A stretch of DNA of 12,736 nt, taken from Ahrensia sp. GTDB taxonomy: Bacteria; Pseudomonadota; Alphaproteobacteria; Rhizobiales; Rhizobiaceae. Within the stretch, counting starts at the first letter, position 1. Each line of letters opens with the position of its first letter. The DNA is taken from the NCBI GenBank assembly GCA_002698425.1, contig NZXU01000120.1, forward strand, positions 75,570 to 88,305, written 5' to 3'. Positions 6,987 to 12,736 of this stretch are shown piece after piece. The position numbers and the translations under genes were made by a program. The notes below the pieces were generated by a model. That model did not search any database. It saw only the letters and a list, made by a program, of their open reading frames with translations, and was not told the origin of the DNA.

Positions 6987-7883
6987 ATGCTCATGCGCCT
7001 CGCGCCCGTCATTTTCGTCCTGCTCTGGTCGACAGGCTTCATCGGTTCCAAGCTCGGCGCGCCGGATGCCGAGCCCTTCACCTTTCTGTCGCTGCGGTTC
7101 CTGATCGTTCTGGCGATCCTCTTTCCGGTGCTGCTCGTCACCGGGCGCCGGGCGCGCGGCTGGCGCGAGCGGGGCCATTCCATGGTGGTCGGCATGCTGA
7201 TCCACGGCACCTATCTCGGCGGCGTCTTCTGGTCGATCCGCCACGGCATGCCGTCCGGCGTCGCCGCGCTGATCGTCTCGCTGCAGCCGATCCTGACCTC
7301 GCTCCTGTCGGCCCCGCTGCTCGGCGAACGGCTCGCCGCGCGGCACTGGATCGGGCTGGCGCTCGGTTTCGCCGGCGCCTTGCTGATCCTCGAACCGGGC
7401 CTTGCCCGCGCCTTCGACGCCGACAGCGGCATCACCGCGACAAATGTCGCCGCCTGTCTGGTGGCCCTCGTCGCCATCACCGCCTCGACCATCTACCAGA
7501 AGCGCTTCGCCGCCGGCACGGACATGCTCGCCGGCACGGTCTGGCAATATGTCGGCGCGGTCCTGCTCGCCGGCGCCGGCTCCTTTCTCTTCGAGACGCA
7601 GACGGTCCACTGGACGCCGAAATTCATCTTCGCGCTCGGCTGGCTGGTGCTGGTCCTGTCGATCGGGGCCATCTTCCTGCTGATGCTGATGATCCGTCAG
7701 AACGCGGTCGCCAGCGTCTCCGGCCTGTTCTACCTCGTCCCCGCCTGCACCGCCGTCATCGCCTTCTTCATGTTCGACGAAACGCTCTCGCCGCTCCAGC
7801 TCGCCGGACTGGCGCTGGCGACGGTCGCCGTGCTGATGATCTCGGGCGCGAAATGGCCGCGACGGCCAGCTAAAGCGTCCTGA
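6987..7883 (+). CDS. EamA/DMT-family transporter (10 TM)
   Basis: This is a 298-aa inner-membrane protein of the drug/metabolite transporter superfamily, likely a metabolite or amino-acid exporter. It has ten hydrophobic helices in two EamA repeats (about 7-137 and 153-290). The first contains VIFVLLWSTGFIGSKLG (8-24), the classic start of this family, and GVAALIVSLQPILTSLL (91-107). The second contains TASTIYQKRF (165-174) and ASVSGLFYLVPACTAVIAF (242-260), then the FDETLSPLQLAGLALA stretch (263-278). The ATG at 6987 is chosen; one at 6993 is also possible and neither has a strong ribosome site. Codon use returns to the G/C-rich backbone right after the restriction operon. The 100-base gap suggests its own promoter. 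The substrate is unknown. Confidence 0.9.
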   Translation: MLMRLAPVIFVLLWSTGFIGSKLGAPDAEPFTFLSLRFLIVLAILFPVLLVTGRRARGWRERGHSMVVGMLIHGTYLGGVFWSIRHGMPSGVAALIVSLQPILTSLLSAPLLGERLAARHWIGLALGFAGALLILEPGLARAFDADSGITATNVAACLVALVAITASTIYQKRFAAGTDMLAGTVWQYVGAVLLAGAGSFLFETQTVHWTPKFIFALGWLVLVLSIGAIFLLMLMIRQNAVASVSGLFYLVPACTAVIAFFMFDETLSPLQLAGLALATVAVLMISGAKWPRRPAKAS

Positions 7884-7985
7884 CCGCCCGCAGCGCGTCA
7901 TGGGCGCGGCATGGATATTGCGCGGCTCGCCTGGGGACCATACTTCACACTCGTTACAAGATGAAAATGAGTCATTCATGTCCGC

Positions 7986-8279
7986 ATGTCGGGGCTCGAG
8001 CGGATGAGCGCAAAAATCGAAGATTTCATCGATGACTACGTCATCGGAAGATATGCCGACAGTTTCTTGAAGCAGCTTGCTGAGATCGAAAAGGGAACCT
8101 TGATAAACGCATCTGCATTTTCAGGTTCGCTGACGAACGACGACTCTATTTTCGTCTCGTGGAACACCTATCCATATGACCTCGGTATGGTAATTTTTTT
8201 GGTAGACAAGGATTTGGATACTCGTTTTATTTACATGTCAGAACATCGAATTTGCGAGCTCGGACTGAAAATCAGTTAA
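7986..8279 (+). CDS. Hypothetical protein (97 aa), A/T-rich orphan
   Basis: I do not recognise this protein. It is 97 aa and acidic in its first half (IEDFIDDY, 11-18), with an amphipathic helical N-terminus (8-37). A likely beta-rich second half follows: DDSIFVSWNTYPYDLGMVIFL (52-72). No signal peptide or clear membrane segment is seen. Codon use is much more A/T-rich than the transporter upstream, suggesting acquisition. The ATG at 7986 has no good ribosome site; an in-frame ATG at 8004 with GGGG upstream would give 91 aa. It is convergent with the TPR-like gene. Its size and character would fit an immunity or antitoxin-type protein, but nothing in the sequence proves it. Confidence 0.6.
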   Translation: MSGLERMSAKIEDFIDDYVIGRYADSFLKQLAEIEKGTLINASAFSGSLTNDDSIFVSWNTYPYDLGMVIFLVDKDLDTRFIYMSEHRICELGLKIS

Positions 8280-8349
8280 ATAAAATCAAATTCGCAACCC
8301 AATTATTTAGTGATTTCATATATTTAGAAATACACGTTATTAATAGAAA
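8280..8349. other. A/T-rich convergent intergenic gap
   Basis: This is a 70-base gap between two convergent genes. A weak ATTTC-N9-GAAAT pairing (8313-8331) is the only dyad seen, too weak to call a terminator. No other signal was found. Confidence 0.3.
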
Positions 8350-8913
8350 TCAACCAAAGCGAAACTCTTTATCGCGATGCTGTTTAATATATTCCTTGAA
8401 AAAATAGAAGAAATAAAGAATAAAATAGTAAAAAGATTTCAATTTGGACAAAATTCCTTTCTTTTTTAAATCCCTCCACATGCATTCGAGAGCGCTTGCA
8501 TATCTTTCTCTAACAGCTTTTGAAAGGTATGAAGCAGCGTCCGCACTTTCGTTGCCACTCGCCGTGATCATTCGAAAATAGAGATAGGCGCATTCCGGGG
8601 TGCAGTCTTTGATACGGCTAATTTCGTTGATCGCCGCGTCTAATTTACCCTGCCCCCAATAGAGCTTCGCCAGCACAATTCTTGCATCAACGACTCCAAC
8701 CTCCGAGGCGGAGCGCAAATGATATTCCGCCCGCTCAAGGTCTTTTTGACCAACATGGGCACCGGAGTAGATCAAGCCGATATAATAATCCGCAATCTCG
8801 CTTTCATCGCCTTGGTCAACATTGCTCAACACGGTCAACGCATCATCGACGCGACCGTCCGACAAAAGATTATGGGCCTTTCTGATGGCCTCGTTTTGCG
8901 GGATATACTCCAT
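8350..8913 (-). CDS. TPR/Sel1-like repeat protein with aromatic C-terminal hydrophobic tail
   Basis: This is a 187-aa protein. Residues 8-135 form paired amphipathic helices of the tetratricopeptide/Sel1 type: NEAIRKAHNLLSDGRVDDAL (7-26), ADYYIGLIYSGAHVGQKDLE (41-60, Sel1-like) and VLAKLYWGQGKLDAAINEI (80-98). Such repeats usually bind partner proteins. The C-terminus is unusual. A basic stretch (149-159) is followed by an aromatic hydrophobic run, FYYFILYFFYFF (161-172), then a charged end (173-187), which would fit a tail anchor or membrane-surface helix. The ATG at 8913 has AAGGTAGG upstream, a good ribosome site. The gene is A/T-rich toward its 3' end. A candidate promoter lies at 8980-9008. 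The function and partner are not known. Confidence 0.75.
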   Translation of the reverse strand: MEYIPQNEAIRKAHNLLSDGRVDDALTVLSNVDQGDESEIADYYIGLIYSGAHVGQKDLERAEYHLRSASEVGVVDARIVLAKLYWGQGKLDAAINEISRIKDCTPECAYLYFRMITASGNESADAASYLSKAVRERYASALECMWRDLKKKGILSKLKSFYYFILYFFYFFKEYIKQHRDKEFRFG

Positions 8914-8976
8914 CTGACCGCCTACCTTCGAATAAATCGCTACGGAACGACTATCACCGCCGCGCTTCAGCTATCT

Positions 8977-8988
8977 TCATAATTATGA
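8977..8988. repeat. 12-bp perfect palindrome overlapping the -10 of the TPR-like gene
   Basis: TCATAATTATGA is its own reverse complement and overlaps the candidate -10 element TAATTA. It lies 64 bases upstream of the TPR-like start. It could be an operator, or its A/T content could simply reflect the -10 region. Confidence 0.4.
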
Positions 8989-9008
8989 CTTGCGCCTTGC
9001 GGGTTCAA
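8980..9008 (-). promoter_or_regulatory. Candidate sigma-70 promoter for the TPR-like gene
   Basis: On the minus strand, TTGAAC (9003-9008) and TAATTA (8980-8985) are separated by exactly 17 bases, a good vegetative sigma factor arrangement. Transcription would start near 8973, about 60 bases before the ATG at 8913. Confidence 0.4.
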
Positions 9009-9186
9009 TTCTGGAAAAGGATATGGAAGCCTGCATAGCCATATCCCGGCCACACGGAACCCGATCAACTCTCGTCGTCCGCCTTGGCCCTATTTCCAAG
9101 CGCCCCAAGTTAGCGGCTTGAACAGTGCACGCCGCGCCCAACGCGAAGACGACGCATTTGATCGCCCTTCCGCCAGCTGTCATGCC

Positions 9187-9253
9187 CGATATCGAAGCCA
9201 ATCCGGTTGCCGTTCAATTCCGCTACCGCCTATAGGCGATAGATGCGATATCG
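9187..9253. repeat. Two CGATATCG copies flanking the palindrome CGCCTATAGGCG
   Basis: CGATATCG occurs at 9187-9194 and 9246-9253, 59 bases apart. A 12-bp perfect palindrome, CGCCTATAGGCG, lies between them at 9227-9238. Three self-complementary sites within 67 bases of apparently non-coding DNA suggest a protein-binding or recombination region, but no known motif is matched. Confidence 0.35.
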
Positions 9254-9307
9254 TCAGCGTTTCGCGCCGCGCCTGTTTGCCGAACAGACGCTACCTGAGG
9301 GGGTACA

Positions 9308-9397
9308 GTGAGACGGACTATTCGGGAGCCATCCCCCCACTGGGACGGTCGGGAGTACGAGCGATCCAGCGACTACTACGCCCGAGATACACGATGA
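9308..9397 (+). CDS. Possible 29-aa leader ORF coupled to the membrane protein
   Basis: A GTG start at 9308 follows AGGGGG (9298-9303) with a 4-base gap, one of the better ribosome sites in the window. It opens a 29-codon frame ending in TGA at 9395-9397, which overlaps the ATG of the next gene as ATGA. The peptide is highly charged and aromatic (for example HWDGREYERSSDYYARDTR, 11-29). A stop at 9296-9298 blocks any longer version. The membrane gene itself has a poor ribosome site, so coupling is plausible. The ORF could also be a chance reading or the tail of a decayed gene. Confidence 0.35.
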   Translation: MRRTIREPSPHWDGREYERSSDYYARDTR

Positions 9398-9687
9398 AGA
9401 AAATCTTCACATACCTATTGCTCGTGATAATGACCGCCGCACTGGCATTTATCTACCTTCCTACGAAAACGATATTCGAGAGCGCCTTTATTGAAAAATT
9501 CAAGATTACATGGGAATCGTGGGAGTATGTATTATCTTATACTGCATACCTATTCGTGATAGCACCATCAATATTATTCATAAAGTACAGATTGGTTGCA
9601 GTTATTATTCCAGCATCGCTTCTTATAATATCAATAATTGGGATTATAGCGCTATCGGCAGCGCATATTACCATAGTAATGATGTAA
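9394..9687 (+). CDS. Small three-helix membrane protein (97 aa), A/T-rich orphan
   Basis: I do not recognise this protein. It is 97 aa and mostly hydrophobic, with helices near residues 4-22, 44-63 and 66-95, joined by a loop (24-43) that carries FESAFIEKFKITWESW. The N-terminus MKKIFTYLLL looks like a start of a membrane protein. The ATG at 9394 was chosen because hydrophobic, protein-like sequence begins there. The same frame is open further upstream, but that part reads as Arg/Ser/Pro-rich non-coding translation. Codon use is strongly A/T-rich, in sharp contrast to the zinc peptidase 31 bases downstream, which suggests acquisition. Its ribosome site is weak, so it may be coupled to the ORF at 9308. 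No function is assigned. Confidence 0.65.
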   Translation: MKKIFTYLLLVIMTAALAFIYLPTKTIFESAFIEKFKITWESWEYVLSYTAYLFVIAPSILFIKYRLVAVIIPASLLIISIIGIIALSAAHITIVMM

Positions 9688-9718
9688 CGCATTCATCCGA
9701 TCCGCCGCGAGGTTCCGC

Positions 9719-10408
9719 ATGCACATTCTCGGCCTTGTCCTCATCCTGTTGCTGGGCGCCGCCATTTTCGGCCCGCAGCTCTGGGTGCGGCATGTCCTGC
9801 AGCGCCACAGCGCGGACCGGGCGGATTTTCCCGGCACGGGCGGCGAACTGGCCGAACATCTGATCGCCGAACACGGCCTCGACGGCGTGACGGTGGAGAC
9901 GACCGAGAAGGGCGACCATTACGACCCGCGGACCCGCACGGTCCGCCTGACGCGCACGACCCATGGCGGCAGGAGCCTGACGGCTGTCGCCGTCGCCGTG
10001 CACGAGGTCGGCCACGCCCTTCAGCATGCTCGCGACGAGAGGGGCCTGAAACTGCGCCAGTCGCTGGTCGGCGTGGCGGCGGCCACCGACACGGTCGCCT
10101 CCGCCTTCTTCATCGCCGCGCCGGTGCTGACCGTCATCGCCCGTTCGCCGCTGGCGCTGCTCGCCATGGCCGGCATCGGCATCGCGCTGCTCGGCGTCCG
10201 CGTCCTCGTCCATCTCGTCACCCTGCCGGTCGAGTTCGACGCCAGCTTCGGCAAGGCGCTGCCGATTCTGCGCGCCGGCAACTACCTGCAGGAGCGCGAC
10301 CTGGCCTCGGCCCGCGGCGTCCTGCGCGCCGCTGCCCTCACCTATGTCGCCGCCGCGCTCACCAGCCTGCTCGACCTCGCCCGCTGGATCCGGCTGCTGC
10401 GCTGGTAG
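9719..10408 (+). CDS. Membrane zinc metallopeptidase (YugP-like, Zn_peptidase_2 family)
   Basis: This is a 229-aa membrane protease of the YugP-like neutral zinc metallopeptidase family. The zinc site is HEVGH (95-99) within AVAVHEVGHALQHA (91-104), with E172 in LPVEFDAS (169-176) as the likely third ligand, the arrangement typical of this family. An N-terminal helix (2-23) and two central hydrophobic segments (about 114-140 and 144-168) flank the active site. A last hydrophobic segment (203-220) ends the protein. DHYDPRTRTVRLT (66-78), which precedes the catalytic helix, is also characteristic. The ATG at 9719 has GAGG seven bases upstream. The substrate is not known. The G/C-rich codon use marks a return to the backbone. 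Confidence 0.92.
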   Translation: MHILGLVLILLLGAAIFGPQLWVRHVLQRHSADRADFPGTGGELAEHLIAEHGLDGVTVETTEKGDHYDPRTRTVRLTRTTHGGRSLTAVAVAVHEVGHALQHARDERGLKLRQSLVGVAAATDTVASAFFIAAPVLTVIARSPLALLAMAGIGIALLGVRVLVHLVTLPVEFDASFGKALPILRAGNYLQERDLASARGVLRAAALTYVAAALTSLLDLARWIRLLRW

Positions 10409-10435
10409 CCGCTTTCCTTCCGGCGCGCCCGCCCC

Positions 10436-10447
10436 CATTATGCGGCG
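10436..10447 (+). promoter_or_regulatory. -10-like CATTAT placed for a leaderless SixA-like transcript
   Basis: CATTAT (10436-10441) lies six bases before the ATG at 10448, with no ribosome site in between. The placement puts the expected transcription start at or beside the A of the ATG. The -35 candidate (TTTCCT at 10413) is poor, so this is tentative. Confidence 0.25.
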
Positions 10448-10951
10448 ATGAAGACGCTCTACCTCCTCCGCCACGCCAAATCCTCCTGGGACGATCCGTC
10501 CCTCGACGATTTCGACCGGCCGCTTTCGGAACGCGGACGCACGGCCGCGCCGCTGATCGGAAAATACATGGCGGAACGCGGCTGGCGGCCCGATCTCGCC
10601 CTCGTCTCGCCGGCCAGGCGCGCCCGCGACACATGGCGGATCGTCGCCTACGAATGGCCCGCGCCGGTCGAGACCCGCTTCGATCGGGCGATCTACCTGG
10701 CCGAACCCGACGACCTCCTCGCCTTGCTGCGCGAGGCCGACACGCCCGGCTCCGTCATCCTCGTCGGGCACAACCCCGGCATGGAGGATCTGGCGGCGCA
10801 GCTCGCCAGCCCCGGCTCCGACCCTCAGGCCCGCGCCCGTATGGCGGAGAAATTCCCCACCGCCGCGCTCGCCCGCTTCGATGTCGGCGCGCTCGCGCCC
10901 GGCGGCGCGGCCCTGACGGATTTCATCCGCCCGAAAGACCTCGCCTCCTGA
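10448..10951 (+). CDS. SixA-like phosphohistidine phosphatase (histidine phosphatase family)
   Basis: This is a 167-aa cytoplasmic phosphatase of the histidine phosphatase superfamily, close to SixA, which removes phosphate from phosphohistidine on signalling or phosphotransfer proteins. The RHG-type motif LLRHAKSSW (6-14) holds the nucleophile H9 and R8. [10 protein letters not shown] (54-63) supplies the conserved Arg, and [11 protein letters not shown] (106-116) supplies the second catalytic His, H108. FDRPLSERG (22-30) and [11 protein letters not shown] (136-146) are also SixA-like. The ATG at 10448 lies 39 bases after the zinc peptidase and has no ribosome site. The true partner protein cannot be told here. 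Confidence 0.92.
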   Translation: MKTLYLLRHAKSSWDDPSLDDFDRPLSERGRTAAPLIGKYMAERGWRPDLALVSPARRARDTWRIVAYEWPAPVETRFDRAIYLAEPDDLLALLREADTPGSVILVGHNPGMEDLAAQLASPGSDPQARARMAEKFPTAALARFDVGALAPGGAALTDFIRPKDLAS

Positions 10952-10992
10952 CACCATCCTGTCAGCAGGCGGATTCTGTTCCCGTTTTCCCC

Positions 10993-11021
10993 TTCACTTC
11001 GCCCCATCGCATCTCCATATT
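10993..11021 (+). promoter_or_regulatory. uvrB: Candidate promoter giving a leaderless uvrB transcript
   Basis: TTCACT (10993-10998) and CATATT (11016-11021) are 17 bases apart, each matching four of six sigma-70 consensus bases. The -10 ends six bases before the ATG, and no ribosome site is seen, so the transcript may begin at the start codon. Confidence 0.35.
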
Positions 11022-11027
11022 GCCCGC

Positions 11028-12736
11028 ATGGCCAAATCCCCACCGAAGAAGACCGGCAAGCCCTCCGGATTCGAGGAGCAGCCCCAGCAGGAATTCGAAG
11101 GCGCGCCGCTCAGCGGCAGCGTCGAGGACTGGGTCAAGCAGCTCGAAGCCGAGGCCGAACGCGACGCCCGCGACACCGAGATGCGCGAAATCCGTTCGAA
11201 GGCGGGGAAGCATCGAAGAAAGGCCTCCGGCAACGGAACACCACCCTCCAGTGAGCCTTCAGGGACAAAGAAGGGCCGCTCCGCCAGCAACGAGCAAAGC
11301 GAGGCGCTTAAGGGCGGAGCGCAAAAAAAGAAGCAAGACCGTATCTATACGGTCGGCGACAAGCGTACCGGCGGCGGGGTCTCCATCGGCGGGACCAACG
11401 ATCCGCGCGAGCGCGCCGCGGCGGGCCTCAATCCGGTCGCGGGGCTGAACGTGTCGCTGGAGGAAGCCACGCAGCTCGCCTCCACCACCGGCGTCACCGC
11501 GACGGTCGAGTCCCTCAAGGCGCTGATCGACTCGGGCAACCCGCTGTTCAAGGACGGCCAGCTCTGGGTGCCGCACCGGCCCGAGCGGCCGGAGAAGTCC
11601 GAAGGCGGCATCCCGATCACCATGAAGTCGGCCTACGAGCCGGCCGGCGACCAGCCCACCGCGATCCGCGATCTCGTCTCCGGCCTGAAGGACGACGACC
11701 GCACCCAGACCCTCCTCGGCGTCACCGGCTCGGGCAAGACCTTCACCATGGCCAAGGTGATCGAGGAGACGCAGCGCCCGGCGCTGATCCTCGCCCCCAA
11801 CAAGACGCTGGCCGCGCAGCTCTATGGCGAGTTCAAGTCCTTCTTCCCGGACAACGCGGTCGAGTATTTCGTCTCCTATTACGACTACTACCAGCCCGAG
11901 GCCTACGTCCCGCGCACCGACACCTATATCGAGAAGGAGAGCTCCATCAACGAGCAGATCGACCGCATGCGCCACTCGGCGACGCGCGCGCTGCTCGAAC
12001 GCGACGACGTCATCATCGTCGCCTCGGTCTCGTGCATCTACGGTATCGGCTCGGTCGAGACCTACACGGCGATGACCTTCAAGATGGAGATCGGCGACCG
12101 CATCGACCAGCGCCAGCTCCTCGCCGACCTCGTCGCCCAGCAATACAAGCGCGCCGACATCAATTTCGTGCGCGGCTCCTTCCGCGTGAAAGGCGACACG
12201 ATCGACATCTTCCCGGCCCACCTGGAGGACCGCGCCTGGCGCATCTCGCTGTTCGGCGACGAGATCGAGGCAATCGACGAATTCGACCCGCTGACCGGCA
12301 AGAAGACCGACGCGCTGAAGACGGTCAAGATCTACGCCAACTCGCACTATGTCACCCCGCGCCCGACGCTCAACCAGGCGATCAAGTCGATCAAGGAGGA
12401 GCTGAAGCTTCGCCTCGAGGAACTGAACCGCGCCGGCCGCCTGCTGGAGGCGCAGCGCCTCGAACAGCGCACGCAATACGACCTGGAGATGCTGGAAGCC
12501 ACCGGCTCCTGCGCCGGCATCGAGAACTATTCGCGCTACCTGACCGGCCGCAATCCCGGCGAGCCGCCGCCGACCCTGTTCGAATATGTCCCCGACGACG
12601 CCATCGTCTTCATCGACGAGAGCCACGTCACGATTCCCCAGATCGGCGGCATGTATCGCGGCGACTTCCGCCGCAAGGCGACGCTGGCCGAATACGGCTT
12701 CCGCCTGCCCTCCTGCATGGACAACCGGCCCCTGCG
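11028..12736 (+). CDS. uvrB: Excinuclease ABC subunit B, UvrB (3' end off window)
   Basis: UvrB is the damage-verifying helicase-like subunit of nucleotide excision repair. It is loaded by UvrA and recruits UvrC for incision. 569 codons are visible. Helicase motif I is GVTGSGKT (231-238), followed by [10 protein letters not shown], the beta-hairpin region [15 protein letters not shown] (from 284) and [20 protein letters not shown]. Motif II is DESH (530-533), then [20 protein letters not shown]. Compared with E. coli UvrB the Walker motif lies about 190 residues further in, because of an N-terminal extension. That extension includes [17 protein letters not shown] (28-44), a Lys/Ser-rich low-complexity stretch (about 65-105) and a Pro/Gly-rich segment leading into the core. 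Extensions of this kind occur in rhizobial UvrB. The C-terminal helicase motifs and UvrC-binding region lie beyond the window. Confidence 0.97.
   Translation, partial: MAKSPPKKTGKPSGFEEQPQQEFEGAPLSGSVEDWVKQLEAEAERDARDTEMREIRSKAGKHRRKASGNGTPPSSEPSGTKKGRSASNEQSEALKGGAQKKKQDRIYTVGDKRTGGGVSIGGTNDPRERAAAGLNPVAGLNVSLEEATQLASTTGVTATVESLKALIDSGNPLFKDGQLWVPHRPERPEKSEGGIPITMKSAYEPAGDQPTAIRDLVSGLKDDDRTQTLLGVTGSGKTFTMAKVIEETQRPALILAPNKTLAAQLYGEFKSFFPDNAVEYFVSYYDYYQPEAYVPRTDTYIEKESSINEQIDRMRHSATRALLERDDVIIVASVSCIYGIGSVETYTAMTFKMEIGDRIDQRQLLADLVAQQYKRADINFVRGSFRVKGDTIDIFPAHLEDRAWRISLFGDEIEAIDEFDPLTGKKTDALKTVKIYANSHYVTPRPTLNQAIKSIKEELKLRLEELNRAGRLLEAQRLEQRTQYDLEMLEATGSCAGIENYSRYLTGRNPGEPPPTLFEYVPDDAIVFIDESHVTIPQIGGMYRGDFRRKATLAEYGFRLPSCMDNRPL

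Larger units (their letters stand above)
8914..9393. other. 480-base region without a confident gene
   Basis: This stretch separates the minus-strand TPR-like gene from the plus-strand membrane protein. It holds a candidate minus-strand promoter (8980-9008) overlapping a 12-bp palindrome (8977-8988), a palindrome at 9227-9238 between two CGATATCG copies, and a possible 29-aa ORF (9308-9397). One plus-strand frame is free of stops from 8989 into the membrane protein gene, but its Arg/Ser/Pro-rich translation does not look like a protein. A minus-strand 72-codon ORF (8983-9201) has no ribosome site or similarity I recognise. It may be a decayed gene. Confidence 0.4.

Noticed and set aside
6864..7979. 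371-codon minus-strand ORF opposite the transporter
   Set aside because: Highly polar, Glu/Asp/Arg-rich shadow of a ten-helix membrane protein.
9000..9014. GGTTCAATTC resembling a tRNA T-arm, possible attachment site
   Set aside because: Flanking bases do not pair into a T-stem and no acceptor or anticodon arm can be built around it.
8983..9201. 72-codon minus-strand ORF with a signal-peptide-like start at its second Met
   Set aside because: No ribosome site, no similarity I recognise, and it would sit directly over the candidate promoter of the TPR-like gene.
9668..10957. 429-codon minus-strand ORF opposite the zinc peptidase and SixA-like genes
   Set aside because: Gly/Arg/Asp-rich shadow translation. 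Both plus-strand genes have clear catalytic motifs.
10974..10995. GTTC-containing stretch upstream of uvrB as an alphaproteobacterial LexA box (GTTC-N7-GTTC)
   Set aside because: Only one GTTC half is present; the second half reads CCCC.
11259..12626. 455-codon minus-strand ORF opposite uvrB
   Set aside because: It is a shadow of uvrB in high-GC DNA: Val/Asp/Arg/Leu-rich translation with no recognisable domain, while the plus strand carries unmistakable UvrB motifs.

Overview
The window looks like a high-GC alphaproteobacterial chromosome, most likely Hyphomicrobiales (Rhizobiales). The reasons are the strongly G/C-biased codon use of the backbone genes, a UvrB with the long N-terminal extension familiar from rhizobial UvrB proteins, and the general gene mix. 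Two stretches are visibly richer in A/T: a restriction-modification operon at about 3.9-6.9 kb and a set of small orphan genes at about 7.9-9.7 kb. Both look acquired.

Layout. 1-863 (-): 5' part of a membrane-bound GGDEF diguanylate cyclase with a 5TM-LYT-type sensor, cut by the window edge. 994-2560 (-): a probable two-gene membrane operon, PAP2 phosphatase then DUF1206 protein, ended by a hairpin. 2633-2893 (+): a small unknown protein diverging from the PAP2 gene across a perfect dyad. 2933-3895 (-): an aldose-1-epimerase-like enzyme. 4022-6886 (+): a compact DNA cytosine methyltransferase / Vsr mismatch endonuclease / EcoRII-type endonuclease operon. 6987-7883 (+): an EamA/DMT transporter. 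7986-9687: three or four orphan genes (a 97-aa protein, a TPR/Sel1-like protein on the minus strand, a possible 29-aa leader ORF, and a 97-aa three-helix membrane protein). 9719-10408 (+): a membrane zinc metallopeptidase. 10448-10951 (+): a SixA-like phosphohistidine phosphatase. 11028-end (+): uvrB, cut by the window edge.

The clearest functional unit is the restriction operon. The methyltransferase closely resembles Dcm/M.EcoRII and the endonuclease keeps all the EcoRII catalytic residues I could align from memory, so CCWGG is the likely target. The methyltransferase would protect the host, the endonuclease would cut unmodified DNA, and Vsr would repair the T:G mismatches left when 5-methylcytosine deaminates. 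The methyltransferase also carries an N-terminal helix-turn-helix, and a small dyad lies just upstream of it, which suggests autoregulation. I found no CRISPR array, tRNA, rRNA or insertion sequence. The least explained part is 7.9-9.7 kb, which holds genes I do not recognise, several perfect palindromes and a possible translationally coupled micro-ORF.
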